Shown here: piece by piece, positions 18,287 through 28,123 of the stretch
Layout of the letters: each line of letters opens with the position of its first letter
Position numbering within the stretch: position 1 is the stretch's first letter
Source: Clostridium sp. CMCC3677
GTDB taxonomy: Bacteria; Bacillota; Clostridia; Clostridiales; Clostridiaceae
Direction of reading: 5' to 3'
Length of the DNA: 64,000 nucleotides
Assembly: GCF_023845585.1 (NCBI RefSeq)
Contig: NZ_JAMQHS010000009.1
Coordinates: forward strand, 1-64,000
Program-made: the position numbers and the translations under genes
Notes under the pieces: generated by a model
Database searches by the model: none
Seen by the model: only the letters and a program-made list of their open reading frames with translations
Told to the model about the DNA's origin: nothing

Positions 18287-19381
18287 TTGTTAAAAAAGAT
18301 TATAAAGGGAATTTTTTCAGCTATAGGTTTATTAGTTGGTTATATTGTAGGTAAATCTTTATTAGACATACCTAATATTAAGGAATTGAAATATTTATCT
18401 ACATTAACAGGTTCTATAGTATTTATAACTATTATATCATTGTTATTTGGAATTATATTGTATGTTGTATCTCCAATTATTTATAAAGCTATTTTTAATT
18501 TGGTTGAATATATAGAAAAGAATATTCAAAAACTTACATTAATTGAAATTATTTGTGGAGCATTGGGAGCTATTATAGCTCTAATATTAATGAGCTTTAT
18601 TGCAAAGCCAATAAATGGAATAGATGATAAGTTTGGACCTATGTTATTTATATTTTTAAATATAATATCAGCGATAATAGGTGCAGATATATTAGTTAAG
18701 AAAAAAGATGATATAATAGCATTAATTTCTAATATAAAGAAAAATACAGGTAAAGAAAAGAAAGCAAAAAGTAATCATGTAAAAGGTGTAGCAAAAGTGT
18801 TAGATACATCGGTTATAATTGATGGTAGAATATTTGATATTTGTGAAACAGGTTTTATAGAAGGTCCTTTAGTAATTCCTAATTTTGTCTTAGATGAATT
18901 AAGACATATATCAGATTCTTCAGATTCTTTAAAGAGAAATAGAGGAAGAAGAGGATTAGATATATTAAATAGGATACAAAAAGAACTTTCAATTGAAACA
19001 CAAATTTGGGAAGGCGATTTTCCTAAAATAAGTGAAGTAGATAGTAAATTATTAAAACTTGCTCAAACATTAAACGGAAAAGTAATAACTAACGATTATA
19101 ATTTAAATAAAGTTGCAGAATTTCAAGGAGTACCTGTGTTAAATATAAATGAATTATCAAATGCGATAAAGTCAGTAGTTTTACCAGGGGAAGAAATGCA
19201 TGTAGATATGATTAAAGATGGTAAAGAATCAACCCAAGGCGTAGGATATTTAGACGATGGCACTATGATAGTTGTAGAGGGCGGTAAAAAATACATCGGT
19301 CAAACAATTACTGTTATAGTTACATCAGTTTTACAAACTGCTGCTGGAAGAATGATATTTGCCAAACCAAAAGATAACTAA
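18287..19381 (+). CDS. PIN/TRAM-domain membrane protein (YacL family)
   Basis: A 364-residue protein with four predicted N-terminal membrane helices (within about residues 1-140), a cytosolic PIN nuclease-like domain (VLDTSVIIDGRIFDI, then NFVLDELRHI and VITNDYNLN acidic residues) and a C-terminal TRAM RNA-binding domain. Homologues (B. subtilis YacL) lie next to disA/radA and ispD, as here. The PIN acidic residues are all present, so ribonuclease activity is plausible but unproven. Start: TTG at 18287, 6 bases after AGGGGTG; the GTG at 18278 lies inside that ribosome site. Confidence 0.9.
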   Translation: MLKKIIKGIFSAIGLLVGYIVGKSLLDIPNIKELKYLSTLTGSIVFITIISLLFGIILYVVSPIIYKAIFNLVEYIEKNIQKLTLIEIICGALGAIIALILMSFIAKPINGIDDKFGPMLFIFLNIISAIIGADILVKKKDDIIALISNIKKNTGKEKKAKSNHVKGVAKVLDTSVIIDGRIFDICETGFIEGPLVIPNFVLDELRHISDSSDSLKRNRGRRGLDILNRIQKELSIETQIWEGDFPKISEVDSKLLKLAQTLNGKVITNDYNLNKVAEFQGVPVLNINELSNAIKSVVLPGEEMHVDMIKDGKESTQGVGYLDDGTMIVVEGGKKYIGQTITVIVTSVLQTAAGRMIFAKPKDN

Positions 19382-19399
19382 GAAAAGGAGCTTTTCTAT

Positions 19400-20074
19400 A
19401 TGGTTAGTGCAATAGTAGTAGCTGGTGGAAAAGGTAAAAGAATGGGCACTGTTCAAAGTAAGCAATATCTTAATTTGAATGGTAAGCCCATTCTTTATTA
19501 CACCATTAAAAGTTTTTTAGATTGTAAATTAGTAGATAATATTATATTGGTAGTGCCATCCCACGAAATGGATTATTGTGAGAAGGAGATATTAGAGAAA
19601 CATTCTTTAAAAATTAATAAAATTGTTGCTGGAGGAAATGAACGTTACGATTCTGTATATAATGGATTAATTAAAGCAAAAGGGTCAGATATTGTGTTAA
19701 TTCATGATGGAGTAAGACCTTTTGTATCAGAGAAACTAATAGAAAATGCTATAAAATATGCAGAAGAGTATGGTGCAGCAGCACCAGGAGTTATGCCAAA
19801 AGATACAATAAAAATTATAGATAGTAGTAGATTTTCACTTAAAACACCGAATAGAAGTGATTTAGTATCTGTGCAAACACCTCAAGCATTCAAATATGAT
19901 TTAATATATGATTGTCATAAAAAAATAAAAAATGAAGATGTTAAAATTACAGATGATACTATGGTTGTAGAGTATTTTGGAAATAAGGTTTATATATATG
20001 AGGGTGAATATACAAATATAAAAATTACTACTCCTGAAGACCTTATTATTGGTGAATATTTAGCAAATAAGTAG
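19400..20074 (+). CDS. ispD: IspD, MEP cytidylyltransferase
   Basis: A 224-residue enzyme joining CTP and 2-C-methyl-D-erythritol 4-phosphate in non-mevalonate isoprenoid synthesis. The nucleotide-binding start AIVVAGGKGKRMG (4-16), the K in SKQYL, the substrate segment VLIHDGVRPFV (about 101-111) and the ITDDTMVVE region (about 186-194) are present. Start: ATG with AAGGAG upstream, 18 bases after the PIN/TRAM gene. The usual next gene ispF is absent; proS with its own promoter follows. Confidence 0.95.
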   Translation: MVSAIVVAGGKGKRMGTVQSKQYLNLNGKPILYYTIKSFLDCKLVDNIILVVPSHEMDYCEKEILEKHSLKINKIVAGGNERYDSVYNGLIKAKGSDIVLIHDGVRPFVSEKLIENAIKYAEEYGAAAPGVMPKDTIKIIDSSRFSLKTPNRSDLVSVQTPQAFKYDLIYDCHKKIKNEDVKITDDTMVVEYFGNKVYIYEGEYTNIKITTPEDLIIGEYLANK

Positions 20075-20089
20075 CTTATATATAATATA

Positions 20090-20118
20090 TTGACAGTCAA
20101 ATTACAAAAAGTTATAAT
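20090..20118 (+). promoter_or_regulatory. Sigma-A promoter of the proS T-box transcript
   Basis: TTGACA (20090-20095), 17-base spacer, TATAAT (20113-20118): a perfect consensus. Transcription should start near 20125. Confidence 0.92.
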
Positions 20119-20124
20119 AAATTA

Positions 20125-20341
20125 AGTTGATTGTAAAAATATATATAAGCTTTGATGAAGAATAGTAAAAATCGTCTTTAAGAGAGAAAATCCTTGGCTG
20201 TAAGATTTTCAATAGATTTTGAACCAGCTTCGGAGTAATAGGTAAAAACTATCGGTTTAATACCGTTATCATTATTAGAGAACAAATTTAGGTGGTACCG
20301 CGATTATAAGTTCGCCCTAAGATATAGGGTGGACTTTTTTT
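20125..20341 (+). promoter_or_regulatory. T-box riboswitch, proline-specific (CCA specifier)
   Basis: The leader ends in the invariant T-box AGGTGGTACCGCG (20290-20302) and a terminator stem (20309-20319 with 20325-20335) followed by seven T. The AGAGAG... stem I motif lies near 20190. The specifier is read as GAA-CCA-G with CCA (Pro codon) at 20224-20226. The UGGU bulge can pair with the ACCA end of uncharged tRNA-Pro. Uncharged tRNA-Pro would favour antitermination and raise proS, probably with cysS and the following genes. The specifier assignment is by alignment and agrees with the gene downstream. Confidence 0.95.
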
Positions 20342-20398
20342 ATATATTTAAAGCCACTTTAAATATAAAAAAATAATATATTTGGAGGAAATTTAACT

Positions 20399-22111
20399 AT
20401 GAAAATGTCTAACATGTTAATATCTACACTAAGAGAAGTTCCAGCAGAAGCAGAAATTGATAGCCATAAGCTTATGCTTAGATCAGGAATGATAAGAAAA
20501 ATGGCATCAGGAATATATAATTATATGCCATTAGGTCTTAAAGCATTAAAAAAAGTTGAAGATATAATAAGAGAAGAAATGAATGAAGCAGGAGCTCAAG
20601 AATTTTTAGCTTCAGCTATGATTCCGGCGGAATTATGGCAATCATCAGGTAGATGGGACGCTTATGGTGCTGAAATGTTTAGAGTTAAAGATAGAAATGA
20701 AAGAGATTTTTGTTTAGGACCTACACATGAGGAAGTATTTACTGATATAGCTAAAAATGAAATTAAATCTTATAAGCAATTACCAGTTAATTTATATCAA
20801 ATTCAAACAAAATATAGAGATGAACGTAGACCTAGATTTGGTGTTATGAGATCAAGAGAATTTGTCATGAAAGATGCTTATAGCTTTGATAAGGATCAAC
20901 AAGGATTAGATCTTTCATATAATAAAATGTATGAAGCATATGTTAAAATTTTTAATAGATGTGGATTAGATGCAAAATGTGTTGAAGCAGATTCAGGAGC
21001 AATCGGAGGATCAAATTCAGCAGAATTTATGGTTAAGTCAGAAGTTGGAGAAGACGATATTGTTTTTTGTACTCAATGTGATTATGCAGCTAATATTGAA
21101 AAAGCAACTGCTAGATTAGAAGAAGTAGAAAAAGAAGACTTAATGGAAGTTGAAAAAGTGTCTACTCCAGATAGCAGAGGAATAGATGAAGTATCAGAAT
21201 TCTTAAATATATCTCCTAAAAAAACAGTTAAAACTTTATTATATAATGTTGATGGAAAAATAGTTGCTGTATTTGTAAGAGGAGATAGAGAAGTTAATGA
21301 AGTTAAAGTAGCTAATGCTTCACATGCATCAGGAGATATAGAAATGGCTTCTCATGAAGAATATATGAATTCAACTGGTTGCGGTATTGGATTTGCTGGA
21401 CCAATAGGAATGAAGGCCGATTTAATATTAGTAGATGAAGAAGTTAAAAATATGTATAACTTTGTAACGGGAGCAAATGAAACAGGATATCACATTAAAA
21501 ATGTAAATTATGGACGTGACTTTGAAGGAACAGTTGGAGACTATAGAAATGTAGTAGAAGGAGAAACATGCCCAACATGTGGTGGAAAGCTTACAATTTC
21601 TAGAGGAACAGAAGTTGGTCACATCTTTAAATTAGGAACTAAGTACTCAGAAGCAATGGATGCTAAATTTATAGCTGAAAATGGAAAAGAAGCTCCATTT
21701 ATAATGGGATGCTATGGAATAGGTGTTACAAGAACTATGGCATCTATAATTGAACAACATAACGATGAAAATGGAATAGTTTGGCCATTATCTGTTGCTC
21801 CATATCATATTTCAATAATTGCTGTAAATGTTAAAGATGAAGAACAAGTAAAAATAGCTAATAAACTTTATGAAGATTTAAAATCTATGGGTGTTGAAGC
21901 ATTATTAGATGATAGAAATGAAAGAGCAGGAGTTAAGTTTAAAGATTCAGAAATAATGGGAATTCCTATGAGAGTGACAGTAGGAAAGAAAATTGTAGAT
22001 GGAGAAGTTGAATTTAAACTTAGAACTGGTGATATGCAAGTAGTTAAAATAGAGGAGGTTTCTCGAATAGTAAGAGAAGAATTTGAGAAAAATAATCTAA
22101 AATTAAGATAA
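20399..22111 (+). CDS. proS: Prolyl-tRNA synthetase (bacterial type)
   Basis: A 570-residue class II enzyme charging tRNA-Pro. The N-terminal catalytic core has motif 2 around [21 protein letters not shown] split by the class II fold, an inserted YbaK-like editing domain (about 230-400, with KTVKTLLYN and GPIGM), motif 3 [14 protein letters not shown], and a C-terminal anticodon-binding domain. The bacterial-type length (about 570) and the editing domain distinguish it from the archaeal type. Start: ATG 10 bases after GGAGG. Controlled by the T-box leader. Confidence 0.97.
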   Translation: MKMSNMLISTLREVPAEAEIDSHKLMLRSGMIRKMASGIYNYMPLGLKALKKVEDIIREEMNEAGAQEFLASAMIPAELWQSSGRWDAYGAEMFRVKDRNERDFCLGPTHEEVFTDIAKNEIKSYKQLPVNLYQIQTKYRDERRPRFGVMRSREFVMKDAYSFDKDQQGLDLSYNKMYEAYVKIFNRCGLDAKCVEADSGAIGGSNSAEFMVKSEVGEDDIVFCTQCDYAANIEKATARLEEVEKEDLMEVEKVSTPDSRGIDEVSEFLNISPKKTVKTLLYNVDGKIVAVFVRGDREVNEVKVANASHASGDIEMASHEEYMNSTGCGIGFAGPIGMKADLILVDEEVKNMYNFVTGANETGYHIKNVNYGRDFEGTVGDYRNVVEGETCPTCGGKLTISRGTEVGHIFKLGTKYSEAMDAKFIAENGKEAPFIMGCYGIGVTRTMASIIEQHNDENGIVWPLSVAPYHISIIAVNVKDEEQVKIANKLYEDLKSMGVEALLDDRNERAGVKFKDSEIMGIPMRVTVGKKIVDGEVEFKLRTGDMQVVKIEEVSRIVREEFEKNNLKLR

Positions 22112-22130
22112 CATAGGAGGCAAAAAGTTA

Positions 22131-23543
22131 ATGAGGATATTTAATACTTTAACGAGAAAAAAAGAAGAATTTATCCCTATTACTCCAGGTGAGGTCAAAA
22201 TGTATGTTTGTGGACCAACAGTATATAATTTCTTTCATATAGGAAATGGAAGAACATTTATAGTATTTGATACAATCAGAAGGTATTTAGAGTATAGAGG
22301 ATATAACGTTAAATTTGTTCAAAATTTTACAGATATAGATGATAAGATGATAAAAAAAGCTAATGAAGAAGGTACAACTGTAAAAGAAATTGGAGATAAA
22401 TATATAAAAGAGTATTATGAAGATGCCGACAAACTTCAAATAGAAAGAGCCACAGTTAATCCTAGAGCGACTGAATATATACAGGATATTATTGATTTTG
22501 TTGCAGAATTAATTAAAAAAGGCTATGCATATGAAGTTGAAGGAGATGTATATTTTAATACTAAAAAATTCAATGATTATGGTAAATTATCAGGTCAAAG
22601 TATAGAAGATTTACAAATGGGTGCAAGTAATAGAACTTCATCTGTGGCGGATGAAAGAAAGAAAGACCCTATGGATTTTGCTATATGGAAAGCTCAAAAA
22701 CCAGGAGAACCAGCTTGGGAATGTTCTTGGGGAGTGGGAAGACCAGGATGGCATATAGAATGTTCATGTATGGCAAAAAAAATATTGGGTGATACAATAG
22801 ATATTCATGCAGGTGGTATGGATTTAACATTTCCACATCATGAAAATGAAGTTGCTCAAAGTGAAGCGTTAACAGGAAAGACATTTGCGAATTATTGGAT
22901 GCACTCAGCATATGTAAATGTCAATAACCAAAAGATGTCTAAGTCTTTGAATAATTTCTTTACTGCTAGAGATATATTAAAGGAATATGATTCAGATGTT
23001 GTAAGGTTTTTTATGATGTCAGCTCATTATAGATTACAAATAAACTTTAGTAAAGATTTGCTAGATTCAGCAAAAGCATCAGTAGAAAGACTTTATAATG
23101 CAATAAGTAATTTAGAAAACTTAATTGATGAAGTTTCAATAGAAAATATGAGAGAAGAAGAAGTTAAGTATCTAGATTCATTAAATAAATATAGAGAAAA
23201 GTACATTGAAAAAATGGATGATGATTTTAATACAGCAGATGCACTTACTGTTTTATTTGAATTAACCAAAGATACTAATACAAATATAAATGTAAATTCA
23301 TCTAAGGAAATAGTTAATAAAGCATTAGAACTTATAAGAGAATTAGGATCACCATTAGGTTTACTTCAAAAAACAACTAAAGGTAGTTTAGAAGATGAAA
23401 TAGAGTCTCTAATAGAGAAAAGACAGGATGCAAGAAAAAATAGAGATTTTGCTTTAGCTGATAAGATAAGAGACGATTTAAAAGATAGAGGAATTGTTTT
23501 AGAGGATACACCTCAAGGTGTTAGATGGAAAAAAATAAATTAA
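22131..23543 (+). CDS. cysS: Cysteinyl-tRNA synthetase
   Basis: A 470-residue class I synthetase. The signature HIGH appears as HIGNGR (about 36-41) and KMSKS as QKMSKSLN (about 267-274). Zinc ligands are C28 (CGPTVYNF), C209-type ECS and HHENE. Start: ATG, 19 bases after proS, with AGGAGG, so it is probably co-transcribed from the Pro T-box promoter. Joint proS-cysS control by a proline T-box is notable but not unheard of. Confidence 0.97.
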   Translation: MRIFNTLTRKKEEFIPITPGEVKMYVCGPTVYNFFHIGNGRTFIVFDTIRRYLEYRGYNVKFVQNFTDIDDKMIKKANEEGTTVKEIGDKYIKEYYEDADKLQIERATVNPRATEYIQDIIDFVAELIKKGYAYEVEGDVYFNTKKFNDYGKLSGQSIEDLQMGASNRTSSVADERKKDPMDFAIWKAQKPGEPAWECSWGVGRPGWHIECSCMAKKILGDTIDIHAGGMDLTFPHHENEVAQSEALTGKTFANYWMHSAYVNVNNQKMSKSLNNFFTARDILKEYDSDVVRFFMMSAHYRLQINFSKDLLDSAKASVERLYNAISNLENLIDEVSIENMREEEVKYLDSLNKYREKYIEKMDDDFNTADALTVLFELTKDTNTNINVNSSKEIVNKALELIRELGSPLGLLQKTTKGSLEDEIESLIEKRQDARKNRDFALADKIRDDLKDRGIVLEDTPQGVRWKKIN

Positions 23544-23551
23544 ATTAGATA

Positions 23552-23570
23552 GGGCTGCAAATTGCAGCCC
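23552..23570 (+). terminator. GC-rich hairpin between cysS and mrnC, weak terminator or processing site
   Basis: GGGCTGCA/TGCAGCCC with a 3-nt loop, followed only by TTATTT. The short, broken T run makes full termination unlikely; it may reduce read-through or block 3' exonucleases. Confidence 0.5.
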
Positions 23571-23591
23571 TTATTTAAAGGAGCATAAATT

Positions 23592-24017
23592 ATGTTAGAT
23601 GATTTAAAAATAAGAGAATTTAGTGAAGCAAATGTAAGAATGTTAAATCCTCTTCAATTGGCGATAATAGGAGATGGAGTGTATGAAGTATTTATAAGAA
23701 CGTATATTTTATCTGAAAATGAAGGTTTAAGTGCTAATAAAATTCATAGAAAAGCAATTAGTTACGTAAAAGCTCAAGCACAATCAAGTATTATGCACAA
23801 TTTAGAAGAATACTTAACAGAAGAAGAACTTAGAATATACAAGAGGGGAAGAAATGCAAAATCTGCAACAGTTCCTAAAAATGCTGATGTTAGGGATTAT
23901 AGAATGGCAACTGGATTTGAAGCATTAATAGGATATTTATATCTAATAGGAAATAAGGAAAGATTAGAATTTATGTTACAGAAAAGTGTTGTAGTTTTAA
24001 ATGAAAAAGAGGTGTAA
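23592..24017 (+). CDS. mrnC: Mini-ribonuclease III
   Basis: A 141-residue RNase III-like enzyme without a dsRNA-binding domain, which matures 23S rRNA ends in Bacillus. Recognisable are LAIIGDGVYEVFIRTYI (catalytic Asp region, about 23-39) and ATGFEALIGYLYL (about 107-119). It is in the cysS-mrnC-rlmB order common in Firmicutes. Ribosome site AAGGAG; its stop is 4 bases before rlmB. Confidence 0.95.
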   Translation: MLDDLKIREFSEANVRMLNPLQLAIIGDGVYEVFIRTYILSENEGLSANKIHRKAISYVKAQAQSSIMHNLEEYLTEEELRIYKRGRNAKSATVPKNADVRDYRMATGFEALIGYLYLIGNKERLEFMLQKSVVVLNEKEV

Positions 24018-24021
24018 TTGA

Positions 24022-24870
24022 ATGAGAGAAAACACAAAAGTAAGTAAGAAAAGAGAAAACAAGAAAGATAATAAAAGAGAAATCAATAAAAATAAAGTAG
24101 TTGATAATAATATATATGATAATGGTTTTGAGGAAAGAGAAGATATAATAATCGGAAGAAATGCTGTTTTAGAAGCTTTAAAAACTGAGAGAACTATAGA
24201 AACTCTTTACATATCTAATTCAAAATTAGAAGGATCAATAAACGCGATAATATCAAAAGCAAAGGACAAAAAGATACTAATAAAAGAAGTTGATAAAAGA
24301 AAATTAGACTCCATGTGTAATAATGCAGTTCATCAAGGTGTTATTGCAAGAGTAACTCCATATGAATATTCAGAGGTGTCAGATATTCTAGAATTAGCTG
24401 AACAAAAAGGTGAAAAACCATTTATAGTAATACTAGATGAGGTAGAAGACCCTCATAATTTAGGCTCTATTATAAGAACAGCAGAATTATTTGGAGTTCA
24501 TGGAATAATAATACCTAAAAGAAGAAGTGCATCAGTAACAACAATGGTATATAAATCTTCAGTGGGAGCTATAGAACATGTAAAGGTAGCTAGAGTTACA
24601 AACTTAAATTCAGTAATAGATGAATTAAAAGAAAGAGGAATTTGGGTTTATGGAACGGATATAAGAGCTGAAGAATATAGCTATGAAACTGATTTTGGTG
24701 GTCCATGTGCCATTATAATTGGTAATGAGGGAAAAGGAATATCAAAATTGACATTAAAAAAATGTGATAAATTAATCAAAATACCTATGGTAGGCAAGAT
24801 TAATTCTTTAAATGCTTCTGTAGCAGGTGGTATAATTATGTATGAAGTATTAAAAGGTCGTTTAAAGTAG
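24022..24870 (+). CDS. rlmB: 23S rRNA 2'-O-ribose methyltransferase (TrmH/RlmB family)
   Basis: A 282-residue SPOUT methyltransferase. A lysine-rich, disordered N-tail (1-45) precedes a substrate-binding domain (IIGRNAVLEALK), then the SPOUT knot with EDPHNLGSIIRTAE (motif 1, about 148-161), AIIIGNEGKGIS (motif 2) and IPMVGKINSLNASVA (motif 3). It modifies a guanosine in 23S rRNA by family; the exact nucleotide is unproven here. The basic tail is long for the family. Confidence 0.93.
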   Translation: MRENTKVSKKRENKKDNKREINKNKVVDNNIYDNGFEEREDIIIGRNAVLEALKTERTIETLYISNSKLEGSINAIISKAKDKKILIKEVDKRKLDSMCNNAVHQGVIARVTPYEYSEVSDILELAEQKGEKPFIVILDEVEDPHNLGSIIRTAELFGVHGIIIPKRRSASVTTMVYKSSVGAIEHVKVARVTNLNSVIDELKERGIWVYGTDIRAEEYSYETDFGGPCAIIIGNEGKGISKLTLKKCDKLIKIPMVGKINSLNASVAGGIIMYEVLKGRLK

Positions 24871-24892
24871 AATGAATTAAGAGGTAACTATT

Positions 24893-25405
24893 GTGAAAAT
24901 TATTTTTGTTGATGGATATAATGTTATAAATAGTTGGCCAGATTTAAAAATAAAAAAGAATTATAGTTTTGATGGTGCCAGAAGATCATTAGTGGACACA
25001 ATGCATAATTATGGGGTTTATAATGACTGCAAAGTAATAATTGTTTTTGATGCTCATAAAGTATCAGGTAGTATTCAAAAAGTAGAAACAGTAAATAAGA
25101 ATTTATCAATAGTTTTTACTAAGGATGGAGAAACAGCAGATAGCTATATAGAAAAAGAAGTGAATTTATTAGGACGAAAATATGAAGTTATTGTTGTTAC
25201 ATCTGATTGGTTAGAACAACAAACTATTTTCCAAAGAGGGGCTGTAAGAATGTCATCTTTAGAATTTTACAATGATGTTTTGGATATAGAGAATTCTATA
25301 AGAAAAAGAAAAAATAAAAGTAAAATTTCTGAAAAAAACATACTTAGTGATAACATTGATTTGGAAATATTGAAAAAATTAGAAAAAATAAGAAGAAGTG
25401 AGTAA
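24893..25405 (+). CDS. rae1: Rae1/YacP, NYN-domain ribosome-dependent mRNA endonuclease
   Basis: A 170-residue NYN (PIN-like) nuclease. VDGYNVINSW (5-14) supplies the first catalytic Asp, with further acidic positions in VFDAHK, DGETADSYIE and VTSDWLEQ. B. subtilis Rae1 enters the ribosomal A site and cuts mRNA in a translation-dependent way, and has the same length and place after rlmB. Start: GTG at 24893 with GAGGTAA upstream, 22 bases after rlmB. Probably the last gene of the proS-cysS-mrnC-rlmB-rae1 unit. Confidence 0.93.
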   Translation: MKIIFVDGYNVINSWPDLKIKKNYSFDGARRSLVDTMHNYGVYNDCKVIIVFDAHKVSGSIQKVETVNKNLSIVFTKDGETADSYIEKEVNLLGRKYEVIVVTSDWLEQQTIFQRGAVRMSSLEFYNDVLDIENSIRKRKNKSKISEKNILSDNIDLEILKKLEKIRRSE

Positions 25406-25411
25406 ATTTAA

Positions 25412-25441
25412 TTGACTAAGATATTTTTACTGAGTTATAAT
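25412..25441 (+). promoter_or_regulatory. Probable sigma-A promoter for sigH
   Basis: TTGACT (25412-25417), 18-base spacer, TATAAT (25436-25441), about 50 bases before the sigH start. Confidence 0.7.
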
Positions 25442-25491
25442 TGTTTACATAGGATGTATAGTGATTATAATGAGAAAGTTGAGAGTGAATA

Positions 25492-26112
25492 TTGGGTGAG
25501 TTTTTAGAGTTTAAAGATAAATTAGATGAAGAAGTTGTATTGGAAGCTAAAAATGGAAATATTAGAGCTCAAGAGTATTTAATTTCTAAATATGAAAATT
25601 TTGTTAAGGCAAAAGCAAAATCTTATTTCTTAATAGGGGCAGATAGAGAAGATATATATCAAGAAGGCATGATAGGATTATATAAAGCGATAAGAGACTT
25701 TAAAGCTGATAAATTAACTTCATTTAGGGCTTTTGCAGAGTTATGTGTAACAAGACAAATTATAACTGCAATTAAAACTGCAACTAGACAAAAACACATT
25801 CCTTTAAATACTTATGTTTCATTAAATAAACCTATTTACGAAGAAGAATCAGAAAGAACATTATTAGATGTTTTATCTGGAATAAAAATTTCAGATCCTG
25901 AGGAGCTTTTGATAAATAAGGAACATATGGATGATATAGAGACTGCAATTGCTAAAGTTTTGTCTGATTTAGAGTTAGAAGTGCTTATGTCATACTTAGA
26001 TGGAAAGTCTTATCAAGAGATTGCTTGTGACTTAGATAGGCATTCAAAATCAATTGATAATGCATTACAAAGAGTAAAGAGAAAGCTTGAAAAATGCCTA
26101 GGTATAAAGTAA
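25492..26112 (+). CDS. sigH: SigH-type sigma factor
   Basis: A 206-residue sigma-70-family factor of the SigH type, which drives entry into sporulation and other stationary responses. Region 2 includes EDIYQEGMIGLYKAIRDF and the -10 recognition stretch FRAFAELCVTRQIITAIK (about 80-100); region 4 has a helix-turn-helix SYQEIACDLDRHSKSIDNALQRVK. Start: TTG at 25492; the upstream ribosome site is weak (GAGAGTG), so a start a few codons away is possible. Gene order rae1-sigH-tuf/rpmG-secE-nusG is that of Bacillus. Confidence 0.93.
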   Translation: MGEFLEFKDKLDEEVVLEAKNGNIRAQEYLISKYENFVKAKAKSYFLIGADREDIYQEGMIGLYKAIRDFKADKLTSFRAFAELCVTRQIITAIKTATRQKHIPLNTYVSLNKPIYEEESERTLLDVLSGIKISDPEELLINKEHMDDIETAIAKVLSDLELEVLMSYLDGKSYQEIACDLDRHSKSIDNALQRVKRKLEKCLGIK

Positions 26113-26122
26113 GTAAATTATA

Positions 26123-26151
26123 TTGACAAACAAAACGAATAATAGTAAACT
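26123..26151 (+). promoter_or_regulatory. Promoter for tRNA-Thr and tuf
   Basis: TTGACA (26123-26128), 17-base spacer, TAAACT (26146-26151). The tRNA begins about 32 bases after the predicted start. No clear promoter or terminator is seen between the tRNA and tuf. Confidence 0.75.
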
Positions 26152-26189
26152 TTATAATTGGTATATCAAGAAAATGTCAAGATATGAGT

Positions 26190-26265
26190 GCTCACGTAGC
26201 TCAGTAGGTAGAGCGTCGCCTTGGTAAGGCGGAGGTCGTCGGTTCAATCCCGATCGTGAGCTCCA
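26190..26265 (+). tRNA. tRNA-Thr (GGT anticodon)
   Basis: A 76-nt cloverleaf: acceptor GCTCACG/CGTGAGC, anticodon loop TTGGTAA giving GGT, T arm GTCGG/CCGAT, encoded TCCA end. It lies 58 bases upstream of the first tuf with no terminator between, so both are probably on one transcript, as thrT-tufB are in E. coli. Confidence 0.98.
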
Positions 26266-26323
26266 ATTATAAAATAAAAAACACTAGGCAAAGTTTATTA
26301 AAGGATAAGAGGAGGAATTTAGA

Positions 26324-27517
26324 ATGTCAAAAGAAAAATTTGAGAGAAGTAAACCACACGTAAATATTGGAACAATCGGTCACGTAGACCACGGTAAGAC
26401 AACATTAACAGCTGCAATCACAACTGTATTAGCAAACAGAGGATTTGCAGAAGCTTTTAACTATGCAGAAATAGATAAAGCTCCAGAAGAAAAAGAAAGA
26501 GGAATCACAATCAATACTTCACACGTTGAGTATGAAACAGAAAACAGACATTATGCTCACGTTGACTGTCCAGGACATGCTGACTATGTTAAGAACATGA
26601 TCACAGGAGCAGCACAAATGGATGGAGCTATCTTAGTTTGTTCAGCAGCAGATGGTCCAATGCCACAAACAAGAGAACATATCCTACTAGCATCGAGAGT
26701 TGGAGTTGACTACATTGTAGTATTCTTAAACAAAGCAGATATGGTAGATGACGAAGAATTATTAGAATTAGTTGAAATGGAAGTTAGAGAATTATTAAGC
26801 GAATACAACTTCCCAGGAGATGATATTCCAGTAATAAAAGGATCTGCATTAAAAGCATTAGAAAACCCAACAGATGAAGCAGCAATTGCTCCAATCTTAG
26901 AATTAATGGAAGCAGTAGATAGCTACATTCCAACACCAGAAAGAGCAACAGATAAACCATTCATCATGCCAGTAGAAGATGTATTCACAATCACTGGTAG
27001 AGGAACAGTTGCAACTGGTAGAGTTGAAACTGGAGTACTTCACGTAGGAGACGAAGTTGAAATCGTAGGATTAAGTGAAGAAAAGAAGAAAGTTGTTGTA
27101 ACTGGAATCGAAATGTTCAGAAAGTTATTAGACGAAGCGCAAGCAGGAGATAATATCGGAGCATTATTAAGAGGTGTTCAAAGAACTGATATCGAAAGAG
27201 GTCAAGTTTTAGCATTACCTAATTCAGTACACCCACACACTAAGTTCGTAGGTCAAGTATACGTACTTAAAAAAGAAGAAGGTGGAAGACATACTCCATT
27301 CTTTGATGGATATAGACCACAATTCTACTTCAGAACAACAGACGTTACAGGATCAATAAAATTACCAGACGGAATGGAAATGGTAATGCCTGGAGATCAT
27401 ATTGACATGAACGTTGAATTAATCAATCCAGTAGCTATGGATGAAGGATTAAGATTTGCGATCAGAGAAGGCGGAAGAACTGTAGGTTCAGGAGTTGTTA
27501 CTAAGATTAACGCTTAA
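26324..27517 (+). CDS. tuf: Elongation factor Tu, copy 1
   Basis: A 397-residue GTPase that delivers aminoacyl-tRNA to the ribosome. G1 GHVDHGKTT (18-26), G3 [10 protein letters not shown]4 NKADMVD and domains 2 and 3 are complete. The protein is identical to copy 2 at 42183-43376; I count three silent base differences (26392, 27397 and 27400). The near-identity stops about 12 bases after the stop codon. Codon choice is strongly biased, as for the most abundant proteins. Ribosome site GAGGAGG. Confidence 0.99.
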   Translation: MSKEKFERSKPHVNIGTIGHVDHGKTTLTAAITTVLANRGFAEAFNYAEIDKAPEEKERGITINTSHVEYETENRHYAHVDCPGHADYVKNMITGAAQMDGAILVCSAADGPMPQTREHILLASRVGVDYIVVFLNKADMVDDEELLELVEMEVRELLSEYNFPGDDIPVIKGSALKALENPTDEAAIAPILELMEAVDSYIPTPERATDKPFIMPVEDVFTITGRGTVATGRVETGVLHVGDEVEIVGLSEEKKKVVVTGIEMFRKLLDEAQAGDNIGALLRGVQRTDIERGQVLALPNSVHPHTKFVGQVYVLKKEEGGRHTPFFDGYRPQFYFRTTDVTGSIKLPDGMEMVMPGDHIDMNVELINPVAMDEGLRFAIREGGRTVGSGVVTKINA

Positions 27518-27547
27518 TTTTAATAATATATTAAAAAGGAATAAAAT

Positions 27548-27570
27548 GGACTGGGTGCTGAACCTGGTCC
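27548..27570 (+). terminator. Hairpin after tuf copy 1, weak terminator or attenuator
   Basis: A 9-bp stem (27548-27556 with 27562-27570, two wobble pairs) and a 5-nt loop GCTGA, followed only by TTTC. It sits between tuf and a new promoter for rpmG, so partial termination is plausible. Confidence 0.5.
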
Positions 27571-27582
27571 TTTCAAAGGAAG

Positions 27583-27611
27583 TTGACATTTTACATATTG
27601 TATGATATTGT
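27583..27611 (+). promoter_or_regulatory. Promoter for rpmG-secE-nusG
   Basis: TTGACA (27583-27588), 17-base spacer, TATTGT (27606-27611). About 70 bases before rpmG. Confidence 0.7.
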
Positions 27612-27681
27612 GTAAAAAGTAACGCTTAAATAAGAGATTGAATCTTTTGAACTATTATATATAAAAATTGGAGGTGCAGTT

Positions 27682-27831
27682 ATGAGAACTAAAATAACTT
27701 TAGCATGCACAGAGTGTAAACAAAGAAATTACGATTCTATGAAAAACAAAAAGAACAACCCAGATAGATTAGAAATGAACAAATATTGCAGATTTTGCAA
27801 AAAGCACACACTTCATAGAGAAACAAAATAG
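27682..27831 (+). CDS. rpmG: Ribosomal protein L33 (zinc-binding form)
   Basis: A 49-residue L33 of the large subunit, of the zinc ('C+') type: C9/C12 and C36/C39 form two CxxC pairs. Start ATG with GGAGGTG. It lies between tuf and secE, the usual Firmicute place. A second, Cys-free L33 used under zinc limitation may exist elsewhere but is not in this window. Confidence 0.97.
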   Translation: MRTKITLACTECKQRNYDSMKNKKNNPDRLEMNKYCRFCKKHTLHRETK

Positions 27832-27880
27832 AAGTAATAAAGTGTGACATATACTTAATTACGTTTAAGGAAGTGAAGTT

Positions 27881-28111
27881 ATGTCAGTAAAAGATATTGC
27901 AAAAACTAAAGATGCTCCTAAAAATGGCGGCTTACTTAGTTTTTTTAGAGAGGTTAAGGCCGAACTTAAAATAATAACTTGGCCTTCAAAGGATGAGACA
28001 AAAAAAGCATTTGTTGCAGTAGGTGTATTCGCCATAATATATATAATATTAGTTGGTGGATTAGATTTTATTTTCAAGAACCTCTTTGAAATGATTTTTA
28101 ATTTTAAGTAA
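27881..28111 (+). CDS. secE: SecE, preprotein translocase subunit
   Basis: A 76-residue single-span membrane protein: an amphipathic helix FFREVKAELKIITWPSKDE (about 21-39, with the conserved WPS), then one transmembrane helix (about 47-67). It clamps SecY in the plasma membrane; SecY is encoded at 53113-54393. Ribosome site AAGGAAGTG. Eight bases separate its stop from the next ribosome site reading frame. Confidence 0.96.
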   Translation: MSVKDIAKTKDAPKNGGLLSFFREVKAELKIITWPSKDETKKAFVAVGVFAIIYIILVGGLDFIFKNLFEMIFNFK

Positions 28112-28123
28112 AGGGAGGTTTGG

